DNA of 64,000 nt from the NCBI RefSeq assembly GCF_048773025.1, contig NC_133558.1:20814501-20878500 (forward strand), in the 5' to 3' direction. How positions within the stretch are numbered: the first letter of the stretch is position 1; every line of letters starts with the position of its first letter. This DNA comes from Camelus bactrianus. Its lineage: Eukaryota; Chordata; Mammalia; Artiodactyla; Camelidae. The position numbers and the translations under genes are program-made. Shown here piece by piece: positions 25,870-38,861 of this stretch. The notes under the pieces are model-generated. The model saw only the letters and a list, made by a program, of their open reading frames with translations, was not told the DNA's origin and made no database searches.

Positions 25870-26171
25870 GCACTTGCTGTTCATGTTATAAAAGGAGAAG
25901 CATCCAGAGGGTGTAGTCAAGGGAGATTCTAATCTGTCCTGGGGACATGTGCAGGGAGAGGAGGAGGAGAGGAGAGGTGATGGCCCAGTACTCATTTCCA
26001 TAATAACCCATTGCTCAAACCCATTCTCAGATGGCATAGAGATGACTCCATGACATTGTCCTTGGCAACACTCAGGACCAGTGCTTCCCTGTCCCTAAAC
26101 TCCACCTCTCAGACCCATCTGCCTGACATGAGCCCCTCCTGGCCCAGAGCATTGAGGAGGTTGTGAAATCT
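25870..26171 (-). pseudogene. Decayed B30.2 exon remnant behind BTNL2
   Basis: Continuing past the in-frame stop of BTNL2 exon 8 on the minus strand, collinear B30.2 landmarks appear in shifting frames: ALGQEGLMSGRW (26113-26151), a PSENGF block (26007-26035), GNEYWAITSP (25970-26000), and PQDRLESPL...CFSFYNMNSKC (25873-25950). They follow the order of the intact B30.2 in gene B. Human BTNL2 has no B30.2 domain, so this is best read as the fossil of an ancestral one. Confidence 0.8.
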
Positions 26172-27174
26172 CTACAGATCTCTGGCTGCTTGATTGACCT
26201 TGGGCCACATGCTCGTTTTCCTCAGAAAGGATTGCTTCTGGTGAGCTGTATTTGGGTCCAATGTCTCATTCGCTGCAGAGAAAGAAAATTCATTCTGATA
26301 AGAATCAGTATGGGAGCATCTTAAAATACTAATTTCATGATATTAACATCCAAATGGGCAAACAAAAGTTATAGTAACTTAAGAAATTCAAAGTGGGAGA
26401 AATTTCTAGGGCACACCAAACAACCTATCAATCCCTGGGAAGTCTTTCCTGGGCATGGTAGAAATAACCAATAAGCATCATATTTGTAATGATTTTAGTG
26501 AAATGTTCATGCCAATAGCATCCCAGTTAAGTCTCAGCTCTCAGCCTTGAAAGCAAGGCTGGCTATGCCACATTTTTTCTTCTTCTACCTTAACTGGATC
26601 ACTTGGGAATGTGGACAGGGGCGGGAGGGTGAAATGATTGTCTTTTAATCCTTTTGCTTCTATTATAACTGTAAACTCTGATCTCATTCAGCACTGATCC
26701 TCAATTACACGTGTGTAAGCCATGGACTCTCGTGTTTTATTGATCACTGAATATCCACTGAATGCCTCTGTGTGTGCCTGCTGAAAAGAGAGGCCAGGGA
26801 AAGTGTACAGTAAGGTTCCCACCACAAAGCATGCTTCACACTGTTTCTATTTGCCTGACTTACCTCGTCTACAGCAGCACCTCCAGATCAAGCCTATAGC
26901 TCCAACAAGAAGCACTCCCCAAATAATTGGTGTCATCCATGGAAAAGTCATCCTGAACTCTAAAACGGAAACCCCAGAATCACATTAAATCATGAAATTG
27001 GGAAAATTTCAAGATCTTCCTTTTCATCTGAGCAGCTCCTGGGCTGAGGAGGAGGGTTAGAATTGGTCCTGTCAAGAAGGAATTTGGTCTGCTCCTCCTT
27101 GCTCTGCAGACGCTGAGGAGAGACCAGAGGTTTATGCTGATTTTACTGTTTGCTCCTCTCAGAAACCACCCCCT

Positions 27175-27205
<31 letters not shown>

Positions 27206-30200
27206 TTCCCTTCTCTTTTCCAATTATATCATCACCATCACTGGAACAACAAGGGTGACAAAAAGATAAAATCACCAAGTCCAAGGCCGTGAAGATAATG
27301 TTGAGGAAGATTAGTTTCTAATCCAGAAGAAAACCCATCATGAGGGGAAAAAAGTGATACCATTTTCACAACAGAAGAAAAGAATTTGTAGATACAGTGA
27401 CAATAGAGTCAAATCTTGGAATTTGGTATGTAACAATGTAACAATGTAACCTTAGAGCTTTAGTTGGGGATTTCTAGAAGAGACTCAAAAGAGTAGAATC
27501 TCTAGGTGTCCAGAAGACCAGCTTTGCAAGAGCCATCAAGAGGTTTCATCAGAAAGAAAAAAGGAAAAATAGAAAAGCGACATGATGAGTAAGTCTGGGT
27601 CAGTGTGCGTATTTATCTCCCAAAGCTGAGAGGAACGCATGGAGTCACTAACCTGAAAGAGAGAAAGCTGTCACTTTCTCCTCACCAAGAAGGGGGTTGC
27701 TGATGGAGCAGGTCACGTTCACAGTGGAGCTGTTTGTGACCAGTAGAAACGCCTCCACGCGGAATAGCCCATGGCTGCCTTGAGTCAGGTCCTGGGAAAA
27801 CGATGGTATTGCCTTTCCTTCCACGTCCCTCCACTGTACATGGGGCTGTGGGAACCACCCTTCTGAAGTGCACAGTAGCTTTATTTCTCCATCCTTCCAA
27901 CCCTCCACGGAGATCAGAGGGGAAGAACCAAGACCTGAGGAATAGAAACCAAGGAAGGCAACTTAGAGTCTCTGAAAGTGGTTATATAGTCAGTGACTTC
28001 ACCGAGAGGGAAGAGGGGGAATCAGAAGTTTGGGGAAGAGACCAAAGTTTATTGGGAAATTACACTCCACTTAGGGATGATGCTAGCAGGAGTCTTTACT
28101 TGTTTCCTCTTGTTTACATATTTTTATTTTTATTTTATGTATTCCTAAAATCATCCTAGGACAGGTTAAGGGATCCAATACATTTCAAATCCATTTTTTT
28201 TTCTTCTATACCTGAAACAGAATAACTTTGACCAGGGCATGAGTCATATGGCCAAGAAAGAAAATGAAAGTGAATAAGAGAATACTCTCAAAGATCAAAA
28301 TCCTATAAATATATGTGTCCAATGGCAAAAATGATAGTGTTCATTTAACTTTTCAACATGCACTCCCATAGATAATTTTTAAATATATATATTAATTTGG
28401 ATACACCATAAGTGGAAGAAACAAGTAGATTATCCCTGATTTTGGCTATGAACACAATGGAATTTGCTAACATTGGAAAACCAATTTTCACTCATAAATA
28501 GAAGCAGTGGGACATCATGACGTGGGGAGTAACTTTGCCTTTCCTCTTCCATCCCTGCCAATACTGTCAATATTTATGATTTTTGCTTCTACAGTGGATC
28601 TGGTTTAGTCTTCATCATCATAATTTCTAATAACTATACATTTCCCAGAATTTTAACAACACACTGAAATAATGAGTCCTGTGTAGTTATGGAGTAAAAT
28701 TTCCAGACTTCACTAGATGTACAGCCACTTTATGGAGATCTAGAGACGATACAAATTCTACACACACAGAATTAAATCTGGTCCACTTGTGTTTCTGGAC
28801 TTGATGACATCTCTTGCACATTGGAGCGTTTAATATAAATTTGATGCGTGAATGGGCATTAAGAAAATTTTAGTGCTAGAGAAAATTTCCATGAACTAGG
28901 AAGTTAAAGCAGTAGAAACAGATGTTGAATTCAAAACATCTATCTAGAGTCCTTACCTACGATCTTCAGATCCAGATTGGCTTCCTGGTAGACACCATCT
29001 TTTTCAAAAAGGCACTGGTACTGTCCGTCATCTGAAATTGTGGCATTGTTTATCTGCAGGGTCAGCCTCCCCTCATTGATGGTATCGCTCACCAATACAG
29101 TCCTGCCTCTGTACTCGGCCATCTGCTCTCCAGCCACATGGTCCCCATCCATGTAGACATAAACAGCAGGATAGCGGTGGGATCGGACCCACCTCACCTC
29201 CATGCTCTGTGCATTAGTCTTAGGGGACAGGGAACAGGTTAATTGTATGTCTTCTCCCACTCTGACCAGAATGGGCTGGGAAGGTCCAATCACCTTTAAG
29301 GAAGCTGAAAATACACAATGAAAGATTCAAAATGGAGCAAAGAGTGTCATCAGCAAGAACATTTCGGGTTGTTTAGAACCCAGGGGCATCCCGGGGGGGC
29401 TGATAATCTCATCATCATATCATTTAATCCTGTCTCAACCAGCTTATTCAATAAGTGGGCTATCTCATTCCTCAAATACAGTAAACCATGTCATGTCATA
29501 TCATATGATATCATGACTCTTACTTAGAACCTGACACTACATTAGGGATTAAGTTCAATATGTGTATTTTAAAGTGACAAAGTAGAGACCAATGACTTAC
29601 TAAAATCACCAATAAGTGATTAAGAGCACATACTCTTAAGTCAGCTAGACAGAGATTAGAAGGCAAATACCACAATTTCTTCATGGTTTTCAGCAAACCA
29701 CATATGTCTCTAAGATTGTTTCCCACCTGTAAAATGAGGACAAATCTATTCATCTTTAAAATTATTGTAAGAAAAGAAAATAACTCCTGAAAAGCACTTG
29801 GCATAGTGCCGAGCATATAATTAACCTTTCAAAAAATTAGTCATAATTTTTAAAATCAGTAACATTATTTGACAGGGTGGGAAGTAGAAATTCAGCCTCA
29901 GGACTTCTACAGAAAGCTCAGCTTGCCTCTGAGCGCTTAGGCACAAGCCCTAACAACCAGAGGCGGCTGCGACTCCCCTGGTTCTCTCCATTAACAGCAC
30001 ACCCTTGAAGCTCCTGAGGGCCCAGCCCTCCTCCCGACCGGGAGCCAAGGGAAGCTCCAACTTTTCATCTTGTTTAACTGTGGTCCCAGAAGCTGTGCAC
30101 AGCTTAGAAACAACATTAGGACATCAGGCTGTATTTTGTGTGCTGGGTCTCCAACGGACACGGCGATTTGGTTCAGATAACTCCAAGAAATGACTCTTCA

Positions 30201-33200
30201 CTGAAAATCTTCCTAAGGGACAGAGACGTGGCTCGACCTGCCCCAGTCACAGGCTTGGCTCTCTGAGCTGTAACTAACCAGTCAAGGTTTCCGTCCTGTC
30301 ACAAGCAGATGCCACCCCGGGCAGGAGGGCGTCCGACTTGGAAGGTCAGGCTCACAGGTGTGCAGCTCTCCTCCGACTGTGGCGTTACCTTTGACCGTCC
30401 CAAGTCCTTTCCCTTTATCTTTATGGCCCAAAGGGGTCAGAAGTGTCACAACAGACTCTGGCAGAGATTGGGGTGTGTTTGCCACCCTAATTTTCCTCTA
30501 AAACTCCTACATGGGCTGAAAAGTGGGCTTAAACTCACCTAATGCGCAACAAGCATACATACACACACACCTACACACATTTTCCTGTAACAGGTGTTTT
30601 GAGCGAGAGCAGGGTATTGGAAGGAGAAAGTGAACGGGCAGGGAGCAGACTGGCCGTAATGGGCTGGGAGAAGAGGACACCAAAAGGAAGAAAAGGAGGA
30701 AGATGATAAAGCAATAAAGAGAAACCAAAAGCGGCTCAAAAATCAGTTGGTTATTGTTTAAACCGCTTATCTGAGGTCCAATAAAATAATGCCTGCATCC
30801 GACTATTAAGTAAAAAAAAAAAAAAAAAAAAAAAAACCAGAAAATTATCACCTCACAGGCTGCATCTAGGAAAGTAACAGCCCCTCCTGACAGTAATGAG
30901 GCTGGGCGCACGGGGGCGAGCAGCAGGTGCAGAAACTGCAGCAGGCCGGAGGCGGCAGGAGCGGGTGAGGACCACCGGTTCTCACGATGCCTCTGCACTT
31001 ACACCAGAAACTCACACTAGGGCTCCCAGAGCTTGGCCGGCCGCTCTGTGCCACCCTCTACACACACCAGAAGCAGCTCCCTTTCCTCCCGCCCAGTAGG
31101 ACAGAGCTGGCGTCTGCAGCCATCTTGGGCATCTCTCCGAGGCTCACTGGGGTCCCCACAGACACTGAAAGCGGTAGGTTATGGAGGGCAAAGGTGCCTG
31201 CGGGAGGCTGCGCTTGCTTTGTGGGTCCCTCCAGTACTAACTGAACGTGAGACTGGGCAGGTCCTGCCTTGGTTTCTCATCTGGATCACGAGCAGTCGCC
31301 GTGGCTGCACATGCTTTGTCCAGGGAGCACCACCTCCCTCCGGGGAGGGCAGAGGCTCATCTAGACTCGTGCTTGCAACCGCATCTACGTACCGAGCTCC
31401 GTCTGCAGTTTCTCTGGAAAAATAATGAGAATAACATATTAAACATTTTGGTCTAAGGGAAAGGACAGAAAATGTTTCAAAAAATAATAAAATCAAGTCC
31501 TCCATTTTATTGATATGCTTGATTCATAAGAAAGAAACTAAATGCAGAAAAATAGTATTTTTTTTCCCATCCATCTCCTAGTGGTCCAGCTGCTTTTCCT
31601 TTTCTCTGTACAACAAAAATGCTCTTGGGTCAACCACCTACACACATTTCTACCGCCCTCTGATTCTGTTTGTTTCTGCCTATATTGAACATACTAGTAT
31701 TTAACTATTTTATTAAAATAATATTATGTTTATAAATGCATAAAATATATGGACATAGACAATTATCACCCATAATTACACACTGAGAGATAAAACATAT
31801 AAATATATGTATATGTTTTATAATTTATATATATATACATAGTTGGCTCCTTTTGACATTAACATACAATATTTATTTTAACTTTTTTCCCTGTATCCAT
31901 TTATATGAATAACTGTGTACTTGCATCCTTATATCTAAATATAATAGAGTATGTCCCAAAACTCTTAACACAGTTCGAAGTTTATTTAAAGCCAATAAAC
32001 TTTACATGATTGGAAATCTCTATTTATAGATAGATAGATGAATAGACAGATATAATCTTTATCATTGAGGAGTCCGTCATGATGATTTTTTTCAACCATT
32101 AAATTTATTTGAAAATACCATTTTTCCTCAATGCTATAATGTATAGTAACATAATACACTTAACGCTCCACTGTTGTATTGGGTTTCTGGTAGTAGTTTG
32201 TGTTGCTGTTTATAAATGAGGCTGTAATTACGATGCTACTATGTAAACAGCTGTCTCCATCTCTGATTATCTTCAGATGATAGGTTCCAAGAAGTAACTG
32301 ACACAAATTCAGCATAGGAAAACATTCTGGTTGAAAGAATATAGTTATATTTTCTTTACAATGTAACACATACTTGTGAGTAAAGTAAATTAATAAAAAA
32401 GAAAAAGAAGGACTTGAAAATTAATCAGGATATATAGTGTATATATTTCTAGCCATAAATAGTTTTATATTTTTTAATGTATATTACTAAATGTTAGATT
32501 TTTTTCTTGATTAAAAAATACTGGGTGCTATGGAGCTGTCCCTGTGACCTTTCCTGCTAATCTGAGCACCTTGGTCCTAGAGGCAGAGCACTGACCTGGG
32601 ATGGAGATATGTGACCCCTTCTTCTCAGTGAGCGTGGGGTTGTGGATGAAGCAGGACACGACCTCTGGAAGGGGATTCCTGACCACGAGAGTGCTTTCCA
32701 CATAGAACAAGCCGTCCTCATCTTGGACGTGATGCTCAGAGACAGTCAGCAACTTTTCTCCCGTGATGTCTTGCCAAGAAACCTGAGGTTCTGGGAACCA
32801 GCCTTTTGCAGTGCACGCAAGCTGGACTCCATTCTCCACAGATCCCTCCATGTGAATGTAAGGGGTGGACCCCAGACCTGAGAAAAGACACAGCCCTGAG
32901 GCCCAGAGCCCACGGAGGCACAAATAGAGGCTGAGAGTCCAGTGACGGTGCTCAGAGGGAGCGCCAGGAGTTCAGCGTTTTGGGGAGCAAACAGTGGCCC
33001 AAAGTCTTCTTCCCATACAAACTGGAGTTTGTACACACTTTATATGAACCCCAGTCTGGTTCTTTATATTTTAGTATATGAGCAGTACTTGTATGCAGAT
33101 CCAGACAGGAAAATAAGGGGAAAGGACATAATGACATTTTGTTTCCATCTCTAGTACTGCAAACAAAGGTTTATTCATGAACTCCCTCATGCCACAAACT

Positions 33201-36200
33201 CTGCCTTTTTCATCTTATTGTAGCAGGCACTTTGTCTCACCTGTTGGATGGTAGCTTGACTCTAATTTAAATAGAATATTTAATATAAGGGGAGAAATCA
33301 CCTCCAGGGAAAATGTTCTTCCCCTTCCTTTTGTTGGTGGTTGTGACCTTGAGATGCAAACAGATAACCTGGGGTGTGTAAAGTGGCAAGCTTCATGAGG
33401 AGTTCCTCAGCCTAAATATTCCATTCCATGGGAGAATGGTTTTGAAACAGCCCAGTTTTATACAATCAGAAAATTCTTTCTGTATTCAACACAACTCTCA
33501 AACCCAAACAAAGGTGATTATATTTTCCATAGATGGTGATTCTGTCTCTATCACTTGCCGGAGGACAGAGACCCACTTTCTCAGCTAGGGCCTTAGAAAA
33601 TGCATGTTTGGTTTTCGGATATTCCTGGTGAAACGCCTTGGTATGTGCCCTCCACCTTGCACATCTCAGAAGTACGAGGATTCTTTCCTCCACTTTGAAT
33701 CACCTGGAACATATTAGCAGTAATAATCATAGTCACAGGTTGTACTAAAAAAGGTGTCAGGGAACAGCCTCATGGGGGAGCAAAGAAGGAGGCAGCATCG
33801 GCCGGAGACGTTAGCACCTCCAGAGAGCCATTTCTCCAATGAGGGAAAGAGATTCACCTGATTTTGTCTTTAGCACATGATGGAGTTACTCCTGCCAGGG
33901 AACCATGTGATAGTCCATTTTTCAGATATTTTGTTTTCCCACAGAGAAATCCTTTCTCCACTCTCCTTCTTCCAACTCCTCCCTACTTTGCCAACACAAC
34001 AGCATCATACAGAACCTTGCCCTTCACAGTGGGCACGTCCAAGAGCATCCCCGATCCCCCAGTTCACTGAACAGGAGTATATGATAATCCCCACAAAACA
34101 CAGTGTTCTTAACCTCTTCAGTCTCATCAGGAGCCTTCTAACGGGACGTGTTACACAAAGAAACAAAGTGTTCACTTCTCAGTCCCTGTATTTTCAGGCT
34201 GAGTAGAGAACACAGATGTAACTCAGCAACTGACCTGCCCTTGCACGCCAGCCCACGTGGCGTGGGTTCTTGCCTCCGCAAAACTGTTAAAGGCTACATG
34301 TCATCAACTGTAAATAGTCCTCAAGAATAGTCAAAACGTGTAACTTAAATCTGGGGAAATTGTGTATGAGTGAGCTCACTTTAAAGACTTCAGAAGCACT
34401 TGCCTTCAAGTGAATCGGGAATGGAGAACTGGACAGTAGCAATTACCTTGATGGCGCAAAGGGAATTCTTCCGTTGGCAATAAGCTCACCACAAATTAAT
34501 ATACCTCTCTTTCCAAGACCTTATGTCTTTCCCCCGATATTCACCTGCTACTCTGAGCCACAAGCTTGTTTCACCACAGTAGTTTCCCTCTTGGAAGCGG
34601 CACCAGTACTGCCCATCGTCGGATGGTTGGATGCTGTGAATCTTCAGAGCCACGGTTCCCTCAGCAATGTTGTCCTGTATCCACTCTGCCCGGTCTCTGT
34701 ATCCCTCCATCTGCGTCTCCGTCACCTCAGCTCCGTCCCGGTACGCAAACACAGGTGTGCTGGGCTCTGAGCGGTGCCACCGCACTTCCATGTGCGCCGC
34801 GGTTCTCCTGGGAAGGAGCTGACAGGTCAGGACGGCATCTTCTCCGACCATGGCCAGGATAGGACGGGCGGAACCAATCACTCTGAAGTCATCTACAAAA
34901 GAGTGACAACGAAAACCAGGAAAAGCCGACTGGAGGATTAATATGTTTGCTTTGGGAGGTCCAGCCTCTCTCAAAATGGAGGCACCTGGAGGAGGGAAAG
35001 CTTTATTTTCAATGTTCTAGAGAAATCCAGCATTATGATGTGCGATGGGAAGTGGGGCAAATCCACTATTCTCAATGAGATTTTGAGATTTGGAATCTCA
35101 ATTTCTTAATCTTTAAGATACTAAAACCTCCATCTTCGGGTTGTTTTTATTCTCAAATAAGTTAATGTATAAATTGATTTTTCAGTTTGTAACTTTATCA
35201 GTTAGTGGCTTACTTTTTATTTTATAGTGATTTATTTTATAGTCAGTAATTTCACTTCAGTGACTGAATTATAATCAGTCACTTTTCCTAAAATTTAGGT
35301 AATAGGTTTATCCAATAGACTGTTCAGCTTTTTGGGCCTGCTCTTGTCCTAGGTAAAGCTTTTTTGTTTGTTTGTTTATTTGGTTGGTTTTTTGTTTGTT
35401 TGTTTTTTGGTCTGGAGCAGGCAAGACTCCAGTGACTGGGGCTATGTAAAATGTTGTTTTTGTAAGGACATTTTGTAGTGAATTAAGGGCTATGATTTGT
35501 GTAGAGAGTTGAAGCCTCCCAATCAAATTTTAAGTCATGTTTGACCTCTTCGTTATCTGCAAACTGAAGAGACGTTGAACAATTCTGTCTGTTACTACGC
35601 TTAATCATTTCATCTGTTGTGTATATGATTTTTTTTCCTCATCATAAAATGCTCCAGGGCCATTGGCACTTTCTCTGTGCAGATCCAATCTTCCTAAGAA
35701 GGAACAGCATCTTGCTTAGTTGCTGCTCGATACCAAATAGACGGTGCTCAGAGGTGACTGTGGAACTTGGGTGGTGATCTGCTTGCGTTCTGCATGGATG
35801 CAATCTAAAGATAAAGCCAGAACTGGAGTCCTACCATCTGGTTGGCTTTTTTTTTTTTTTTTTAACAGGTTAGGAAAGAGCATCGCACAGAGGTTTCTGG
35901 CAGCCTCACCACATCATGTAGTTTCTGGCAGCCTCAGTCTTGAGCCTGTGCCTCCTAGGGTCCTGTCCAGAGTCTCCCCACTTTGCCACCCTGTGTGTTC
36001 CTTGGGCTCCAATGTTACCCACTGACATCGAATCTTCACAATCCTGTTTCAAGGTGCAATATTTTGACCAACAAACTTTAGCTACTGAGATTTCCAAGCC
36101 TAATTCTTGGAGGTCTCCTTCTAGTTTCTTATTTCCAAGTATTTTTATGCTGTTTAATTTATGGTTAAAAGCAGCCACTCTTTTCACCCCCAAAGTGCTG

Positions 36201-36621
36201 TTCTGAATAGAAGCACAAGAATGGATGACTTAACGTGTTCCAGGTTCTGACTGCAGTGTTTTCCACGTACAGCCTCATTTAATCTTAAAGCCTGTGCCAG
36301 CCTATGAGACATAGGTAAGCTGTTATTCTTATCATATAGATGAGAAAACCAAGGCAGAAGGTATTCAGGTAAGTTCCAAAGATAACACAGCTGAGAGTGG
36401 AGGAGCCCTTTTTGGAACACAGGTGCTCCGGCTCCTGGATCTCCACTCTTAATGTTGTACTGGCCTTTTGAATTTCGATCTCTGCACCCAGACTGGACCT
36501 CTGAGACACTCGAGTACAGTCAAGGGAAGAAGAGCGTCCTACCTGACTGCCTCATGCTGAGCAATACAAAGAGGAAGGAGGCAGCTACGCCAGACAGACT
36601 GTATCCTGGAAAATCCACCAT
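26172..36621 (-). CDS. BTNL2: BTNL2, butyrophilin-like 2 (eight exons, 518 aa with relic tail)
   Basis: Exons in coding order: 36543-36621 (leader [12 protein letters not shown]...), 34545-34892 (IgV1), 32596-32877 (IgC1), 31393-31413 (21-nt linker EKLQTEL), 28957-29304 (IgV2), 27653-27934 (IgC2), 26864-26959 (membrane) and 26172-26272 (tail). All junctions are phase 1, and the 1557 nt are open. The protein follows human BTNL2 closely (DDFRVIG..., [30 protein letters not shown]). The membrane exon reads [20 protein letters not shown]... then RCCCRR. BTNL2 is a B7-like surface protein known to restrain T-cell activation. Human BTNL2 stops soon after the membrane segment. Here a good donor at 26864 and acceptor at 26272 join in frame to a tail beginning [11 protein letters not shown]. 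If that splice is not used, read-through adds only GKSGK before a stop. Exons 1-7 are certain; exon 8 is inferred. Confidence 0.93.
27181..27205. repeat. (CA)n microsatellite
   Basis: Dinucleotide run in the BTNL2 intron between the IgC2 and membrane exons. Confidence 0.9.
29590..29840 (+). repeat. MIR-like SINE
   Basis: MIR wording 'taagagcacatactcttaag...cagctagacagagatta' and 'cccacctgtaaaatgaggacaa', upstream of BTNL2 exon 5 within its large intron. Confidence 0.6.
30812..30836. repeat. Poly(A) run
   Basis: A25 run after TAAAT-rich sequence. It may be the tail of an unrecognised plus-strand retroposon. Confidence 0.7.
31414..32595. other. BTNL2 intron 3
   Basis: AT-rich intron between the IgC1 exon and the 21-nt linker exon, with TATA-type low complexity at 31780-31850. 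No gene was recognised. Confidence 0.5.
34893..36542. other. BTNL2 intron 1
   Basis: Holds a GTTT/T-rich stretch (35358-35412), a T15 run near 35848 and a MIR (36230-36440). No coding sequence was recognised. Confidence 0.5.
36230..36440 (+). repeat. MIR SINE
   Basis: MIR core 'tacagcctcatttaatctta...gatgagaaaaccaaggcagaag...gataacacagctgagagtgg' in BTNL2 intron 1. Confidence 0.65.
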
Positions 36622-38240
36622 CCTCTCTGGAGCAAACACAAGAGAAAACATGACTGCACTTAAATGAGGCTGTGATACAGCGAGCATTTCTGTGGTTCCC
36701 GATGGCTGTGCAGACACGAGGGATGACATCAGTGCCTTCCACAGTCAGATGATGCAATGGGCTTGGCTCCCTTTCTCTGCATTTATCCATCATTTCCACA
36801 CTCTTACTTACTGTGTTGTACTTTAAGCTCTTCGGGGGCCCTGAAGGAAGACTTCTGACAAATGAAAATGTCTTCTGGGCTAAAAGGACAAAAACACTAC
36901 CATAGACCACCTGCTGTCAGCGTGCTGAAAATCTTTGGCATTTTTTTTTTTTTTTGTAAATAAATAACCGGACTTAGATTGTAAGCTTTAAATCAAAACA
37001 TTTTAATTATAAGTTTCTGACATCTCCATTTTACCATTTAATGTAACCACCATTGATATTACCATTGATACTTTGATACTGTCAAGCGATATGATCTAAT
37101 ATGCATGTGTATCATCGAATTCTCAAAAACCCACGTTCCATTTACCCTTCTTTATAAAGTGCAAGTATTAAGATGCAGCGATAAGTGGTAGTTGGTGTTC
37201 AGTCAGTAGGTAAATAACCATTCCAAATTTCAAGGTCTATGCATGCACTGTTAAAATTCATGCCAAAGAAAATTACAAATTTCTAGATGTCCTGAGTCAC
37301 TAGAGGAATTTTTTCAGTTAAAAAAAAAAACTTCAAAAGTTAAATTCTCAGATTGCCAAGTAACCATAAAGGAAAATAAATCAGTTTGTGAAGTTTGAAG
37401 CTCATTTATCCATATAAACTTAATAGACAAACGTTTTTAGGAGAGAAAGGAAAGTAAAGTGAGAGTTCTTGGAGATGAGGTGACTTTGTGTTTACCCCTG
37501 TGACCTTGAGCATCTTACTTTATTTTCGTGAACCCCTCCTTTCTCTCGTCTCTGAAGGAGACAATCACTCCTAACATTTCTGCAGCTGCACTGTCGCCAG
37601 ACAAGGAAGCAAGGCTCAGGGGCACAAGCCCAACATCAGACGTGACAAACGAATAACGTGATCCTGGTTTTCTGAGGTCTGGTCTAGAGCCCCTTCCTCG
37701 CCCAGCCTGCTTCACAGCAACTTTGTGAGGATCTGGTAAACTCTGGCAGCACTTTGCAAAGTGTAAAGTGGGGTGTGAGTGCAAAATACAGGAGGGAGGC
37801 GTTAGGACAAGTGGCTGGGTTTCCCTGCCGGGTGCCTGCGCATCCACATATACACCACGTGTCTCTATGCCCCAGTTCCTCATCTTAGCCACCTTCCCCA
37901 GCCTCCCCTGACCATCCTCCACCAGCCACTCTCCAGTCCACTCACGCGTCTCCCTCTTTCCTTGGCGACGAAACCAGGGGCTGCAGGGTCGTCTTCTCAC
38001 TGGGTCTCAGGTGTAACCTTCATCCACAGGGCAGGTGTCCAAAGACAGGTCAGAGCCTGAAGTGCTGACTGGAGGGAGAATTGAGCACAGCCAGAGCGGG
38101 TGGAGGGGCCCCTGTTTCCCCCGGAGCTTTGGGTGAAGGAGGGTTTAAGCCGCCTCCCCTAAACTGAAGGAAGAGCCAAATCCCTGGAGATGAGCTTCCA
38201 ATCAGACCTGCACGTTCGCCTCCTACAGCTGTAATCCTCT

Positions 38241-38253
38241 GAAAACTGAAACT
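38241..38253 (+). promoter_or_regulatory. IRF/ISRE-type element upstream of BTNL2
   Basis: GAAAACTGAAACT is a full match to the IRF element GRAAASTGAAAST, 1.6 kb upstream of the BTNL2 start codon. Motif match only. Confidence 0.45.
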
Positions 38254-38861
38254 CAGATGGTGAGTGACCTTTGGCTGGGCTGAGTTATGAGCTCCTTAGA
38301 CCTGCAGACAAAACGCTGACACTGACCCTCCCCCTCTTCCCGGGGAAGCCAGGCCCCGGCTGTGCCATCTCGTCAGGTCCTCGCTGCGCACTGCACGCTG
38401 GGGTCTGTCTGGACTGTCCCCTCTGCCTCCCTACACATCAAGGACTCCTGTCTAATCCCAAGTTTCCCCCAGAACACAGTGCTCCTGGGGCTTGGAGTGG
38501 GAAGCAAGCCCGAATATCAAATACCCCTTCCCCTCTTTTCATGGTGAGAAAACAGAGTCCCAGAGAAAGGAATTACCTTCTCCAGGCTCAGAGCGCCAGG
38601 CCAGGGGTCCATCTGAGCCAGTTTATTGCTCTTACAACTTTGGTCCTTTATCTCCCTTTGCTGGCAGATAAAGAGCTTAATTATTTTCAGACATTAAACG
38701 GAAGAAATCGAATAAGCTTCTTAACATGATGTTTGGGCACAAAAATTATGATAGAGACACTGTTGTGTTTGTGTTTTGGTTTAGGTTAGATTTTCCTTTA
38801 AATTCCCCATAAGTCAGTTTTTCTTGAATCAGAGTCCCAGTACCCGGGGGGTCCACAGACA

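Larger units (their letters stand above)
21550..26171. other. Region between gene B and BTNL2 (gene B 3' UTR, relics)
   Basis: Holds the 3' UTR of gene B, a CTCF-like motif (22519-22533), a GAAA-rich stretch (23956-23997), an L1 3' end (24370-24745) and, at 25870-26171, the decayed B30.2 sequence behind BTNL2. The rest is AT-rich with no recognised gene. Confidence 0.5.
29305..31392. other. BTNL2 intron 4
   Basis: A 2.1-kb intron with a MIR, a GC-richer stretch at about 30900-31250 and an A25 run at 30812-30836. Open frames in the GC-rich part show no recognisable domain. Confidence 0.5.

Noticed and set aside
29491-29516. TCATATGA-centred palindrome upstream of BTNL2 exon 5
   Set aside because: Only about 14 bases pair perfectly, within repetitive TCAT text; expected by chance in such sequence.
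30507-30998. 163-codon minus-strand open frame in BTNL2 intron 4
   Set aside because: Runs through a homopolymer, has Phe/Ser-rich composition and no recognisable domain; it is probably chance.
37515-38000. 161-codon minus-strand open frame upstream of BTNL2
   Set aside because: No signal peptide, domain or splice context, and the region is GC-rich, which lengthens random frames.
38271-38729. 152-codon plus-strand open frame
   Set aside because: No similarity recognised; it looks like chance in GC-richer DNA.
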